DNA of 53,109 nt from Anabaena sp. FACHB-1237 (GTDB lineage Bacteria > Cyanobacteriota > Cyanobacteriia > Cyanobacteriales > Nostocaceae): NCBI RefSeq assembly GCF_014696225.1, contig NZ_JACJPV010000029.1:1-53109 (forward strand), read 5' to 3'. The notes beneath the pieces were generated by a model. It saw nothing but the letters and a program-made list of their open reading frames with translations, was not told where the DNA came from and made no database searches. Positions within the stretch are counted from its first letter, which is position 1; the number at the start of each line of letters is the position of its first letter. The position numbers and the translations under genes were made by a program. Below, piece by piece: positions 7,658-16,569 of this stretch.

Positions 7658-8666
7658 GGCTTAAATATGGATTAAATTTCAGTCCAAAATTTACAAAGTT
7701 CAAAATGAGCAATGTCTGATCTGAACTGAATGCGGTTATATCCAAATTTAACTTATATTTTGTACAGGGTATACCATAAGCCTCTTCCATGTGACGGCTG
7801 ATATAGTTCATAGAACGATAGCAGTGGATGAGGTTCATCTTCACGTTGGGGGTCAACAACATTTCGTTGATTGTACCATCACCAGACCACTGTGCAACTA
7901 CACGCAATCCTATTTCTTCTAATAAGATCCGGCTGGCCCAAGCGTCACCACCGATGTTATAGTCACCAATGATGGCTACGTCATAGGGAGTAGATTCAAA
8001 CTGGAGAGTACCATCTTTCTTAGCTTTGTCTGCTCTGGGGAATACCCAGTCACGAATCATGTCGTTAGCGATGTGGTGTCCTAAAGACTGAGATACACCA
8101 CGGAAACCTTCGCAACGTACAGGAATAACTGGCTTACCGATGGTTTTAGATGTCTTCTTAGCTACTGCTTCAATGTCATCGCCAATTAGACCGATAGGAC
8201 ATTCAGATTGAATGGAAACACCACGATTTAAGGGGAATAACTCATCTAACTCTTCAATTAATTTGATGAGTTTTTTGTCTCCACCAAATACGATATCCCG
8301 TTCTTGGAAGTCGGAGGTGAAGTGCATAGTACCAAAGGTATCTATACCTGTAGTACCTAAGTAGTAGTTACGACGACCTGACCAAGACCAGTAACCGCAA
8401 CCTACAGGACCGTGACTGATGTGAATCATGTCCTTGATAGGACCCCAAACCACACCTTTAGATCCTGCATAAGCACAACCACGAGCGGTCATTACACCAG
8501 GTAAGGATTTGATGTTAGATTTAACACCACAATCTGTTTTACCTTCTTCGTGTACATTTAAGTGTTTTTCACGCTTCTTAGCAGCCTTTTCGGGGTAAGC
8601 TTTAAGAACTTCTTTGATCAGTTCCTTTCTTTCTTCAACAATTTTCTTGTTGTCTGGAGGAGTCAT
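7617..8666 (-). CDS. nifD: nifD, 5' segment (interrupted)
   Basis: Nitrogenase MoFe protein alpha subunit, residues 1-300 plus about 48 element-encoded residues (TKYKLNLDI onward) before a chance stop. Conserved P-cluster cysteines are seen in [21 protein letters not shown] and [11 protein letters not shown], and the FeMo-co ligand Cys in [18 protein letters not shown] ribosome-binding site precedes the ATG. NifD homology ends at the core 7765-7771. It is 136 bp downstream of nifH. Excision of the mini-element joins it in frame to 4938-5425. Confidence 0.93.
   Translation of the reverse strand: MTPPDNKKIVEERKELIKEVLKAYPEKAAKKREKHLNVHEEGKTDCGVKSNIKSLPGVMTARGCAYAGSKGVVWGPIKDMIHISHGPVGCGYWSWSGRRNYYLGTTGIDTFGTMHFTSDFQERDIVFGGDKKLIKLIEELDELFPLNRGVSIQSECPIGLIGDDIEAVAKKTSKTIGKPVIPVRCEGFRGVSQSLGHHIANDMIRDWVFPRADKAKKDGTLQFESTPYDVAIIGDYNIGGDAWASRILLEEIGLRVVAQWSGDGTINEMLLTPNVKMNLIHCYRSMNYISRHMEEAYGIPCTKYKLNLDITAFSSDQTLLILNFVNFGLKFNPYLSHDKFSRSGHIRRL
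7765..7771 (-). repeat. Mini-element core, proximal copy (TACCCTG)
   Basis: Crossover repeat at the nifH-proximal side, in the context TATGGTA-TACCCTG-TACAAAA on the minus strand; everything before the core is nifD, everything after is element DNA. Confidence 0.8.
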
Positions 8667-8802
8667 TTGTGGCCTCTCTTAACTATTTAGGATATGAGAT
8701 GAATTAGGGAGGGGGAAATTAATCCCCAAGGGAAGGTTAAAAAGGAAGGTAAAAAGGAATTGTGTAGAGTGTTCCTTTTTCCTGTTCCTTGTGGACTAAA
8801 TA

Positions 8803-9270
<468 letters not shown>

Positions 9271-9292
9271 TTAGATATTTTTGAGAAATAGC

Positions 9293-9312
9293 TGTAAAAT
9301 GTTCATTTTACA
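9293..9312. promoter_or_regulatory. Palindrome upstream of the nifH-element recombinase
   Basis: TGTAAAATGTTCATTTTACA has 8-base arms around a 4-base centre, lies between the core repeat and the recombinase start, and is followed by a partly related TGTAAGCAT. It could be an operator or an accessory binding site for the recombinase. It is not a canonical NtcA site (spacing between GTA and TAC is 12, not 8). Confidence 0.4.
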
Positions 9313-9373
9313 CAGTGTTTGCTGTAAGCATTGTCTGAATTAAACAGTTTTTTTATTAGGGTAAATTTAGGGT

Positions 9374-10801
9374 ATGGATAGAACACAGGAAGCATTTGCC
9401 GATTTTCACCAAACAGCTATTACGGATGGAGGATATTTAGGTAGAATGCAAGCAGTAAATGAACAAGAAAATCATCTAACAGCAAAATTAATCACAGAAT
9501 TAAAAGCAATTAATGGTAGACTAAGAGCCGCTAATGTTTGTGTTTCTGTGAGAAAATCTGGCAATTCTTTACAGTTAAGATGCACTTTACCTATTAAACC
9601 AGGTGATTTTGATAAAAACGGTAATGGTACAAAACAATATGATATTTCCCTGGGTATTCCTTTTAATTTTGCTGGTTTAAATACTGCGGAAGAGGAAGCA
9701 AATGAGTTAGGAAAATTAATTGCTAGAAAACAATTTCAATGGACTGATAAATATTTAGGGAAAACTCGGATTAAAGCTGGTTTAAAAACCATTGGTGATT
9801 TAGTGGCAGATTTTGAGAATAATTATTTTCAAACGCGCAAACGCACCTTAAAAAGTGAAAATACTTTCAGTAGTTATTTTTATATTGCTCAAAAACATTT
9901 ACCCAAGGATAAACTAGCGATAAATGCGAATTTTATTGATGCTGTACAAAATTGCCCATCTTCTGATAGTGTGAAAAATGAGTTAATTAAAGTGATTCGG
10001 GTATTATGTAAATGTTCTGGTTTAGAAGTTCCTGAATTAAGCAATTTAAAAATTAAAGCTACTACAAAACGTAAACGGGATATTCCTACAGATAAAGAGA
10101 TAGAAAAGGAATATTTCAAGTTTGAAAATTATGCTATTCATCGTCCTAGTAAGTTAGTAACTAGGGAAGATAGAAATAATTGGAAGTTGTGGAGATGGGT
10201 TTATGGGATGTTAGCTACTTATGGTTTAAGGCCGATTGAAATTTTTGTCAAACCGGATTTAGATTGGTGGTTATCTGTGGATAATACCATGAATACATGG
10301 CGAGTTAATGAACAATGTAAAACCGGAGAAAGGGATGCTTTACCATTATATCCCCATTGGGTAGAAGAGTTTAATTTAAAAAATGATTTAGAAGCAATTG
10401 AGTTATTAAAGTTGAAGATTGAAGATAAAATTACCAGTAAAGAAATTAATGCAGCGCGACATGGTACAGATAGATGGTTTAGATGTGTGGGAGTGAATTT
10501 TCAACCCTATGATTTACGTCATGCTTGGGCAATTCGAGCGCATTTAATGGGCATTCCTATTAAAGCTGCTGCTGATAATTTAGGTCATTCTGTGAATATG
10601 CACACTTCAATTTATCAAAAGTGGTTTAGTTTGGAAAATCGCAAGGTTGCTATTGAGGAAGCGATTAAGAAAAAATCAAAAGTTGAATATCTACAGGATA
10701 TGGTGATTAGATTGGAACAGGAAAATGAGAGGTTGAGAATTGAGAATGAACGATTGAGATTACAGCTAGGAAATCAAAATTTCGTGAAAATGATTAATTA
10801 A
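9374..10801 (+). CDS. XisA/XisC-type site-specific tyrosine recombinase of the nifH element
   Basis: 475 residues. It probably excises the 11.78-kb element by recombination at CGTGAAGGT. Catalytic layout: Arg286 (YGLRPIEI), Tyr379-x-x-Arg382 (PYDLRHAW), His405 (NLGHS), nucleophile Tyr414 (IYQKWF). The C-terminus is a strong coiled coil (RLEQENERLRIENERLRL). Sequence and length are very close to the nifD mini-element recombinase ([30 protein letters not shown] in both), yet the cores differ. The start lies about 110 bp from the core and reads inward; the gene runs opposite to nifH. ATG at 9374 is preceded by a weak site (TTAGGGT). Confidence 0.92.
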   Translation: MDRTQEAFADFHQTAITDGGYLGRMQAVNEQENHLTAKLITELKAINGRLRAANVCVSVRKSGNSLQLRCTLPIKPGDFDKNGNGTKQYDISLGIPFNFAGLNTAEEEANELGKLIARKQFQWTDKYLGKTRIKAGLKTIGDLVADFENNYFQTRKRTLKSENTFSSYFYIAQKHLPKDKLAINANFIDAVQNCPSSDSVKNELIKVIRVLCKCSGLEVPELSNLKIKATTKRKRDIPTDKEIEKEYFKFENYAIHRPSKLVTREDRNNWKLWRWVYGMLATYGLRPIEIFVKPDLDWWLSVDNTMNTWRVNEQCKTGERDALPLYPHWVEEFNLKNDLEAIELLKLKIEDKITSKEINAARHGTDRWFRCVGVNFQPYDLRHAWAIRAHLMGIPIKAAADNLGHSVNMHTSIYQKWFSLENRKVAIEEAIKKKSKVEYLQDMVIRLEQENERLRIENERLRLQLGNQNFVKMIN

Positions 10802-10842
10802 AATTGTCGTAAGTATTAGACATTTCTTGGCAATTATTGTAG

Positions 10843-10862
10843 AGACGTTCTATAGAACGTCT
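10843..10862. repeat. 20-bp perfect palindrome, copy 1
   Basis: AGACGTTCTATAGAACGTCT, followed about 8 bp later by a second small stem (GGGTTgtagaaAACCC). It lies 40 bp past the recombinase stop codon and could end its transcript. A longer version is at 13323-13346, and a partial one (TCTATAGAACGTC) lies in the nifU-nifH spacer near 21551. Confidence 0.7.
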
Positions 10863-10916
10863 ATGCAAGGGTTGTAGAAAACCCTTATGTAATTTTCACC
10901 ACAGGTCTATTACATT

Positions 10917-11288
10917 TCAACCTTTTCTACGTTTTCTACTGGAAATTTTATTAAATGTACCTCTCCATAGAATTATGACAGGAAGAAGAGTAATAACTAA
11001 CAAGACTAGAGGTGCAAAAGATTGTGAAACTATCACTAAAAGAAGAATTAACAGATTCATACTTCCAAAGAGTATCCAACCTGAGATAAGAACCCACCAG
11101 GGAATGCGTCCTCCAGCCATACTTCTGAAAGCTCGACCCCTAAGATATATTTCCCCCATTGGATCATATCCATTAGGAATCCTATCATAGTCTGGAGAGA
11201 TTTGTTCATCGGGAATATCAACAAATAATTTGTCTTTATTTAAGTCACCATCACCAAAAAACGATTGAGATTCATTTTGCTTGTTCAT
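10917..11288 (-). CDS. Small membrane protein, function unknown
   Basis: 123 residues. An acidic N-terminal half (DGDLNKDKLFVDIPDEQ, then GYDPMGEIYLRGRAF) is followed by two membrane helices (WWVLISGWILFGSMNLLILL and a second rich in Val/Leu) and a basic tail (SSRKRRKG), giving a hairpin with positive cytoplasmic end. Many cyanobacteria have comparable proteins, but I know of no function. Confidence 0.65.
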   Translation of the reverse strand: MNKQNESQSFFGDGDLNKDKLFVDIPDEQISPDYDRIPNGYDPMGEIYLRGRAFRSMAGGRIPWWVLISGWILFGSMNLLILLLVIVSQSFAPLVLLVITLLPVIILWRGTFNKISSRKRRKG

Positions 11289-11331
11289 AGGTTAAAATAA
11301 ATTCGGTTAACTAGATAATATGATATTGTTC

Positions 11332-11565
11332 TTAAATAAGTAACCAAAATTGGCGTTGCATAAGTGCGGGATATTTTCCCTGACCTTGAATATTTTGATT
11401 ATCTAACCATTGAATTAGATTATGATTAGGTTTCATATCTGCCCAAGGAATTGCTGTACTATCATGATTTGCTTGGGAGTAAAGTTGTTCAAACCATGCT
11501 GTTGGTTGACCTGCTTTAATATATTCTTGGGCTAGATTTTGGACGTAAGCTCGATTTTCTGTCAT
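11332..11565 (-). pseudogene. Class I SAM methyltransferase, N-terminal fragment
   Basis: 77 residues, MTENRAYVQNLAQEYIKAG, then AWFEQLYSQANHDSTAIPWADMKPN and LIQWLDNQNIQGQGK. This is the N-terminus of a cyanobacterial SAM-dependent methyltransferase that would continue into the glycine-rich SAM motif (A-L-hydrophobic-GCGLGDD). Instead it ends YPALMQRQFWLLI. A piece of the middle of such an enzyme is at 13078-13170 on the same strand, so the gene was broken and rearranged. Confidence 0.6.
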
Positions 11566-11621
11566 ATAGATAAGCTCTATACTTTTATACCATATAAATC
11601 ATCAATTAGTTATGAACAACA

Positions 11622-11654
11622 AGATCCCCGACTTCTCTAAGAAGTCGGGGATCT
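11622..11654. repeat. 33-bp palindromic repeat, copy 1
   Basis: Arms AGATCCCCGACTTCTC / AAGAAGTCGGGGATCT around a short centre. It lies between a broken methyltransferase start and the gene at 11753. It is one of eight copies in the window. Confidence 0.85.
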
Positions 11655-11752
11655 GAATCTTGCTTTGGGTAATGCTGGGTTTCCTTGCATCAAGCTAACC
11701 TACAGTATAATTGAGTTAAAATAAGTTTTTTATAAATGGAATGTTATAAATT

Positions 11753-12358
11753 ATGCCTTATAGTCAGTTTACATCTATTGGCAAGGTTAAAGAGGCTTTC
11801 GGGTTAAAAACTCAGGAAGGTGGGCGTTTTATTCCTGTTATTGAAAAAATTGAACCATCTGTGACGTTAAAAGCATATCTTGAAGAAAGTATACCAATTT
11901 CTGCTTCTGCTAGTGAAAAAGCACGTTCTGAAGGGATTATTTATCCAGTTTTGTTAGAAGTAAGAAGGATTTTAAATCGGCAAATTAGTTTATTTTCTGG
12001 TGAAGATTTCACTGTTGATGAGTCAGTAGGACTGAATGGAATGTGTGATTTTTTATTAAGTCGTTCTCCTGAAGTTTTAGAAATTGAAGCACCTGTAATT
12101 GTAATTGTTGAAGCAAAAAAAGCTGATTTAAGAACTGGGTTTGGTCAATGTATTGCAGAGATGGTCGCTGCCCAAAGATTTAATAGTTCTAAAAATAATT
12201 TCCTTAGTGCTATTTATGGTGCAATTAGTAGTGGTACACAATGGCGATTTTTAAAGTTAGAGGGTGATACTGTGACTATTGATTTGTCTGATTATCCTTT
12301 ACCTCCTGTAGATGAAATTTTAGGGATGTTGGTTTGGATGGTGCAAAATGGAGGATAG
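11753..12358 (+). CDS. Hypothetical protein with PD-(D/E)XK-like motif
   Basis: 201 residues. The centre reads GMCDFLLSR, then IVIVEAKKADLRTGFGQC: an acidic residue followed by E-x-K and a downstream Gln, the pattern of restriction-endonuclease-like folds. The N-terminus (MPYSQFTSIGKVKEAFGL) and C-terminus (GTQWRFLKLEGDTVTIDLSDYP) match a family common in filamentous cyanobacteria, without known function. A damaged partial copy lies 1.2 kb downstream (13171-13432). Confidence 0.6.
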   Translation: MPYSQFTSIGKVKEAFGLKTQEGGRFIPVIEKIEPSVTLKAYLEESIPISASASEKARSEGIIYPVLLEVRRILNRQISLFSGEDFTVDESVGLNGMCDFLLSRSPEVLEIEAPVIVIVEAKKADLRTGFGQCIAEMVAAQRFNSSKNNFLSAIYGAISSGTQWRFLKLEGDTVTIDLSDYPLPPVDEILGMLVWMVQNGG

Positions 12359-12636
12359 TCAATAATTAACAATTATAATTAACAATTCACTAAACTTTTG
12401 TAAATGTAACTCTAAATCTTCTCACTAGAGAGGATTTTTCTTGATCAATTTTCGCAAATTGATTCACTTGAATAAAAACTTTGCTATTAAAAACTTTGGT
12501 AAATTAGTTGAAGTATGAAATTTTATCAAAGATTCCTTCCCCATATAAAACCATGTTACACTTTTCCTGATATTTGATGTAAATATTGGTATAATTAATT
12601 GTTCTGTAATTATTATATCATTTAAGGAAGTGTTCA

Positions 12637-13074
12637 ATGGCGTTGATTGATGGGTTGAGTGATAATCATAAAAAACAAATATTGGTGGATGATTGCATCA
12701 ATTTGTTAGAAACACAAGTCGCTGCTATGGGGGGAATTTCAGGGTTAGCAATAAAGGCTGGTTACGCTGCTGTGAAAGGTATTAGCCCGGATTATTGTGC
12801 TGGAGCGATCGCTCGCCTGTTACCTGAATTTTTGATGGCTTTTGAAGATAAGTGGCAGGATGCAGTGGGTAGTGGCGATGCAGTGACATACTTGGTTAAA
12901 AATTCTGACAGTACGGCCGATGTGTTGTTAAGTCTTACTGACAAGCGGATTGAAAAAAGTAGCAATTCTTCATTAAAAGCTGTTTACGGTAAACTGCGGA
13001 AATCTGCCAAAAAGCACGTAGAAGAAGCTGTACCTAGTCTTGCTAAAGTTATTGACAATTACAGTAAACTATAG
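12637..13074 (+). CDS. DUF6918-like conserved protein
   Basis: 145 residues, mostly helical: MALIDGLSDNHKKQILVDDC, GGISGLAIKAGYAAVKGISPDYCAGAI, LLPEFLMAFEDKWQDA, and a basic C-terminus. The pattern fits a small cytosolic family found in cyanobacteria and actinobacteria (probably DUF6918; from memory, not checked). AAGGAAG precedes the ATG by 6-12 bases and a HIP1 octamer lies inside the gene. The role is unknown. The protein looks complete. Confidence 0.6.
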   Translation: MALIDGLSDNHKKQILVDDCINLLETQVAAMGGISGLAIKAGYAAVKGISPDYCAGAIARLLPEFLMAFEDKWQDAVGSGDAVTYLVKNSDSTADVLLSLTDKRIEKSSNSSLKAVYGKLRKSAKKHVEEAVPSLAKVIDNYSKL

Positions 13075-13077
13075 CAG

Positions 13078-13170
13078 TCAAGCTGATCTTCTATATTTCT
13101 ACCACGACAAATTACCAATAATGCACCATCAGGAGCGAGAAAATTGGCGATTAAAGCAATGACTTGTAAA
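13078..13170 (-). pseudogene. Methyltransferase middle fragment
   Basis: The minus strand from 13170 reads QVIALIANFLAPDGALLVIC, then RGRNIEDQLD. This is the strand-4/5 region of a class I SAM methyltransferase of the type whose N-terminus is at 11332-11565. It has no start codon and is cut on both sides. The fragments are in the wrong order to be a simple insertion, so a rearrangement is implied. Confidence 0.5.
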
Positions 13171-13432
13171 CCGACAAATTAGTTTATTTTCTGGTAAAGA
13201 TTTTACAGTTGATGAGTCAGTTGGACTTAATGGAATGTGTGATTTTTTGTTAAGTCGTTGTCCTGAAGTTTTAGAAATTGAAACTCCGGTAATTGTCATT
13301 GGACATTCCCAGTAATTAATGTAGAGACGTTCTATAGAACGTCTCTAAAACGGTTGTAGAAAACACATATTGAATTTTCGGACAGGTCTATTTTTGAAGC
13401 AAAAAAAAAGCTGATTTAAGAACTGGGTATGG
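13171..13432 (+). pseudogene. Damaged partial copy of the 11753-12358 gene
   Basis: The sequence matches the part of the intact gene that encodes RQISLFSGEDFTVDESVGLN through to EAKKADLRTG, but is interrupted after the codons for IEAPVIVI by about 85 bp carrying the AGACGTTCTATAGAACGTCT palindrome. A lengthened A-run also shifts the frame in the EAKK codons. Both ends are missing. Confidence 0.7.
13323..13346. repeat. Extended palindrome, copy 2
   Basis: A 24-bp perfect palindrome centred on TCTATAGA (arms AGAGACGTTCTA) inside the pseudogene at 13171-13432. The repeat unit, from about 13301 to 13390, ends with GACAGGTCTA, and the copy at 10820-10912 ends with CACAGGTCTA, so the two are copies of one short mobile-like repeat. 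Confidence 0.65.
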
Positions 13433-13726
13433 AAAATGGCGGATAGCTAATGGATATGAAGCAATTGTAGATGATCCTGCTGCAAAAAATGCGTTTATTT
13501 ATAAACATCTGCGGATGCTTTCTTTAATTCTTGCTTTAAGTTCTTGAATTTCCATGAGTATTATCCTTGAGAATATAAATATTATTAAGTATTATACTGT
13601 TTTTAGTATAAGCGATCGCATTCCATAAACCAAAATACGGGAAATGCCATATCTTAGGTAAGCTTCCCTAACACACCTCAACAACCCACAACACCCAAAA
13701 GCGATCGCTAAAAAATCTAAATATCC

Positions 13727-13840
13727 TCAAAATTTCACACCAATTTGACCATTAAATCCTCGCACAGAATTGTAACCAGCACCTACAAAAAGATGATCGC
13801 TGGTCACCACTTGTACACCACCAGAAACAGCGACTCCTTA
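13727..13840 (-). pseudogene. 3' fragment of a copy of the small exported protein gene (243-653)
   Basis: The minus strand reads GVAVSGGVQVVTSDHLFVGA, then GYNSVRGFNGQIGVKF and a stop, essentially the last ~35 residues of the gene at 264-653. The 5' two-thirds is absent. It shows shared history of the nifH element and the presumed classical nifD element. Confidence 0.8.
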
Positions 13841-13895
13841 TGTTTACACCATCATCATCTAATCCCAATAATTCCAGGGTCAAAACATGACTTTC

Positions 13896-13928
13896 AGATC
13901 CCCGACTTCTTTGAGAAGTCGGGGATCT
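13896..13928. repeat. 33-bp palindromic repeat, copy 2
   Basis: AGATCCCCGACTTCTT with its inverted arm AGAAGTCGGGGATCT. It lies in the gene-free stretch 13841-14178, which otherwise holds only copy 3 and a degenerate duplicate (13545-13600 resembles 14040-14085). Confidence 0.85.
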
Positions 13929-14136
13929 AGCTCCTGGATGCTCAAAGATTTGGTGATCTGCAATTTCAATTATCTGTTCAGGATTTAACGCTACTACCCC
14001 CCTTCAAGTCAAACCTTTTCAAGTTGTTAATATTTTTTGGATTTCCATGAGCATGATCCTTGAGAATATAAGTATTATACCGTTTTTATCGCATTTCTAC
14101 AACCCACAACATCAAAAAAATAATATCTTAATACAT

Positions 14137-14169
14137 AGATCCCTGACTCATTCAAGAAGTCGGGGATCT
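14137..14169. repeat. 33-bp palindromic repeat, copy 3
   Basis: AGATCCCTGACTCATT with AAGAAGTCGGGGATCT; a few mismatches in the left arm. It lies 10 bp after the stop codon of the restriction gene fragment (14179) and would act as its terminator. Confidence 0.8.
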
Positions 14170-14178
14170 TGCTACTTA

Positions 14179-15504
14179 TCAATCTTTTGGTAATCCCAAA
14201 TCTGGTAAATTATTAACAATTTCTACCGTCTCTAAACTCACAGTAATTATCTGTTTAATTAACCTCACAATATATTGTTCATCATCAACACGATTAGGAT
14301 CATTTGTAATTTCACTGCGCTTATCTGTGGTAACTTGATATTGATCTATAATCCAATCTAAGGCCGAACGGTTGCCTAAACGATATAAAAATACTGCTGG
14401 TGGTATACCTGTTAAGGTGAGAAAGTCGTTATATTTGATTTGGGTTTTATCTTTAGATAGGCGCATTTTTTCTACACGCCAATCAATGGGTAAATCTTTA
14501 TTTTCTAGGTGTTTCAGGTGATATTCTGGTTGTTTTTCATAGTTAATATGAATTTCTGCTAATCGTTTTCCGGCTATGACAAAAGGATGAAATTGGGGCG
14601 CAAAGGGAATGCGGGGAAGTTCTCTTTTCAGGTTGGCTGCGTAGCGTTCCCGGTAGTGGGGATGATGTAGCACTGCATAGATATAATAGAAGATATCCCA
14701 TTTAGTGATTGTAGTATCTTGGTAATGGTTTTGATATTGTTTTAATGCCCAATCTGTGATATTTTCTTGGCGGTTTGTTCCGTCTTCATTGTAGGTGTAG
14801 AAGGGGAAACATTGTGAACCACCTTGAGGTAATAGATCAGGAATATAATTAATACTAAGGGCAAACATAGGAATTTCAGTTCCAACTTTGATCCAAATTA
14901 CCTGATTTTCTTTTTCAGTTTCAGGTGTTGGAAATATTATATACTGTTGATATCTACGTTGATTTAGTAGATGATCAAAATAAATATATTTTCTAACAAA
15001 AGGGCGATAAAAACAATTCCGAATTTTTAAATTATCAAATAAAAGAAACTCTCTTTTCTCTAAAGCTAATTTAAGTCTATCTGTCCATTTTATGAAACTT
15101 GAATCAGTATTTATAAAACCTTCAATATTTGGTTTTGACTCCTCCTGAAAGTATCTATTAACTTCTGAGTTATAGTTTTGAATAAATGTTTTTATTTTAT
15201 CCTGTAAATCATTCTCATAAAAAGAGAAAACCCATTCATCTCTACTAGATACTACTCCAAGACTAAATAGCTTAAAAATAACTTGTGGATTTGAGTCTTT
15301 TTGCTTTTTGACTTCTTTTGATCCAATTTCTATAAATTTATCAAAATCATCTTCTAAACCTTCAGTTAACCAATTATTATTTTTATCTGGTTTAATTTCT
15401 TGCCAATCAACATCATACCAGTTAAGGTTTTCTAAATATTTTAACTTTTCTTCCTTTGTCCAAAATTCATCCATTCGTGCATAGTATATTTTAGCTTTTT
15501 TCAT
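14179..15504 (-). pseudogene. Type IIG/ISP-like restriction-modification enzyme, C-terminal (specificity) part
   Basis: 441 residues: KKAKIYYARMDEFWTKEEKL, later SRDEWVFSF, PFVRKYIYFD, ITDWALKQYQNHY, WDIFYYIYAVLHHPHYRERYAANLKRELPRIP-type sequence, and LGNRSALDWIIDQYQ. These are the landmarks of the target-recognition and C-terminal region of single-chain restriction-modification enzymes annotated as type ISP. Its proper start lies in the 17094-18848 gene; here the ATG at 15504 overlaps the stop of an inserted toxin relic (ATGA), so it might still be translated. Separated from the N-terminal part by 1.6 kb of toxin-antitoxin DNA. Confidence 0.75.
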
Positions 15505-15804
15505 TCTTGTTTTCCAAATTCTTCAAATACAGCGTTTAAATCTCTTTTTCCATAAACAACACGGACAATTTCAATTCCATTTTCTAGGGGATAATAAAAA
15601 ACAATATAATCATCAACAATAAACCCACGTAAATTTGATAAAATCTCAGAATAATCTTTTCCCATGCTAGGAAAAGACTAACTTACATTTTTCCCGAATA
15701 GTATCAAAAAGTTTACTCGCGGCTTTAATATTGGTTTGTCCGATAAATTCACAAATTTGATTGAGGTCTTTCACCGCAAGTTGAGAGAAAAAATAATTAC
15801 CCAT
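15501..15804 (-). pseudogene. RelE/ParE-type toxin, frameshifted
   Basis: From the ATG at 15804: MGNYFFSQLAVKDLNQICEF, TNIKAASKLFDTIREKC, then a premature TAG; in another frame it continues FPSMGKDYSEILSNLRGFIV, YIVFYYPLENGIEIVRVVYG, KRDLNAVFEEF. That is a complete ParE/RelE-like ribonuclease/gyrase-toxin fold with one frameshift near 15660-15680. The stop overlaps the ATG of the restriction-gene fragment. Its antitoxin is directly upstream (15807-16064). Confidence 0.8.
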
Positions 15805-15806
15805 TT

Positions 15807-16064
15807 TTAACCCTGTCCCATTTGCTTTAACTTTTCTTGTAGTTGTTGGAAAACTAATTCACCTTCAACTACTTTCCCCTCATGAAGTTGTTGTGTTCCG
15901 TCCATGAGTTTTCGTCTTAGTTCACTCAGTTGCTTTTCTTTAAGATCATGTTGTTCTAACAGTTGAAAAGCTACTGCTAATAACTCATCCACACTATGAT
16001 ACTTACCTTGTTGTAGTTTTTGAAGAATGAATTTTTCTTGTTCTGGTTTAACGACGATTTGCAT
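15807..16064 (-). CDS. ParD/RelB-like antitoxin (partner of the broken toxin)
   Basis: 85 residues: MQIVVKPEQEKFILQKLQQG, then KYHSVDELLAVAFQLLEQ and a charged C-terminal half ending LQEKLKQMGQG. The N-terminal ribbon-helix-helix (about residues 1-45) fits ParD-type DNA-binding antitoxins. It is followed 3 bp later by the frameshifted toxin. A partial second copy is at 16802-17014. It would be an antitoxin without active toxin. Confidence 0.75.
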   Translation of the reverse strand: MQIVVKPEQEKFILQKLQQGKYHSVDELLAVAFQLLEQHDLKEKQLSELRRKLMDGTQQLHEGKVVEGELVFQQLQEKLKQMGQG

Positions 16065-16331
16065 TTTTATCTCCTTATCTACTGTTGAACTGAGAATAAT
16101 TCCTAATTTAGATCATCAATATTAATTTGATTTTAGCATAAAATCACCTAGTTTGTTTCTTGACCAATATATTAACACTTACTGCCACCTGAATACCAAA
16201 TACATTATGAGTTGTACCTGACAGTTTAGGATTTTTGCGAACATTCCCCCCTAAATCAAATACGTAAATTTGATCAAAATGTTTTTCTAATTCCTGTCTC
16301 ATTACATCAAAAGCGATTTGTTCAATAAAAC
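15826..16331. repeat. Direct duplication, copy 1 (antitoxin plus methyltransferase tail)
   Basis: About 505 bp containing most of the antitoxin gene and 63 codons of the methyltransferase domain, repeated at 16806-17283 with few differences and one 30-bp deletion. Between the two copies lies hicAB (16340-16785). Confidence 0.8.
16144..16331 (-). pseudogene. Duplicated fragment of the restriction-modification gene
   Basis: It encodes FIEQIAFDVMRQELEKHFDQ, then IYVFDLGGNVRKNPKLSGTT and ends NILVKKQTR, matching residues ~521-584 of the 17094-18848 product with two or three changes. The upstream boundary joins unrelated hicB-side DNA at 16331. Not functional. Confidence 0.85.
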
Positions 16332-16339
16332 GTTGAACA

Positions 16340-16567
16340 TTACTGACCAATTATCATAGAAGAACCTACCATTAAAGGCTGTGGAAGTGGTCTTCCTTGT
16401 AACTGATACTCTTCAATCAAAAGTTCTAATACTTCTTCTCCATTTTTTAGGGATTCTGCATAAGTTTCTCCATGAGTATGGGCATAAGGACCGAACTCTG
16501 GAAAACTGACTACATATTTTTGATCTTCATCTGACCACTGAATTAATATACTGTAATGATGATTCAT
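16340..16567 (-). CDS. hicB: HicB-type antitoxin
   Basis: 75 residues: YSILIQWSDEDQKYVVSFPE, FGPYAHTHGETYAESLKNGEE, VLELLIEEYQLQGRPLP. This is the partial RNase H fold typical of HicB. It follows hicA by 2 bp, the usual hicA-hicB order. It would bind and inhibit HicA and may repress its own operon, although this short form lacks a clear C-terminal DNA-binding domain. Its 3' end overlaps the edge of the duplicated methyltransferase fragment, so the last residues (SSMIIGQ) may be novel. Confidence 0.85.
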   Translation of the reverse strand: MNHHYSILIQWSDEDQKYVVSFPEFGPYAHTHGETYAESLKNGEEVLELLIEEYQLQGRPLPQPLMVGSSMIIGQ

Positions 16568-16569
16568 AG

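Larger units (their letters stand above)
5419..7771. mobile_element. 2.35-kb excision element within nifD
   Basis: Two copies of TACCCTG (minus strand), at 7765-7771 and 5419-5425, sit exactly where NifD homology stops and resumes. Joining them gives codons GGT ATA CCC TGG ATG GAG, i.e. the expected [11 protein letters not shown] of NifD, with no gain or loss of frame. The excised circle would be 2,346 bp. It holds a tyrosine recombinase (6254-7657) and one small gene (5906-6265) only. The insertion lies between the codons for the FeMo-co Cys ligand (HCYRSMN) and the His ligand. Confidence 0.88.

Noticed and set aside
7617..7764. Extra C-terminal domain on the 5' part of NifD
   Set aside because: The ~48 residues after the core are element DNA read through to a chance stop and have no NifD or domain character.
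5419..7771. Group II intron or intein in nifD
   Set aside because: The insert has direct repeats, a tyrosine recombinase and stop codons directly after the junction; no reverse transcriptase or splicing motifs are present.
9293..9312. NtcA binding site upstream of the nifH-element recombinase
   Set aside because: The palindrome has GTA and TAC 12 bases apart; NtcA needs GTA-N8-TAC, so it is listed only as an unassigned palindrome.
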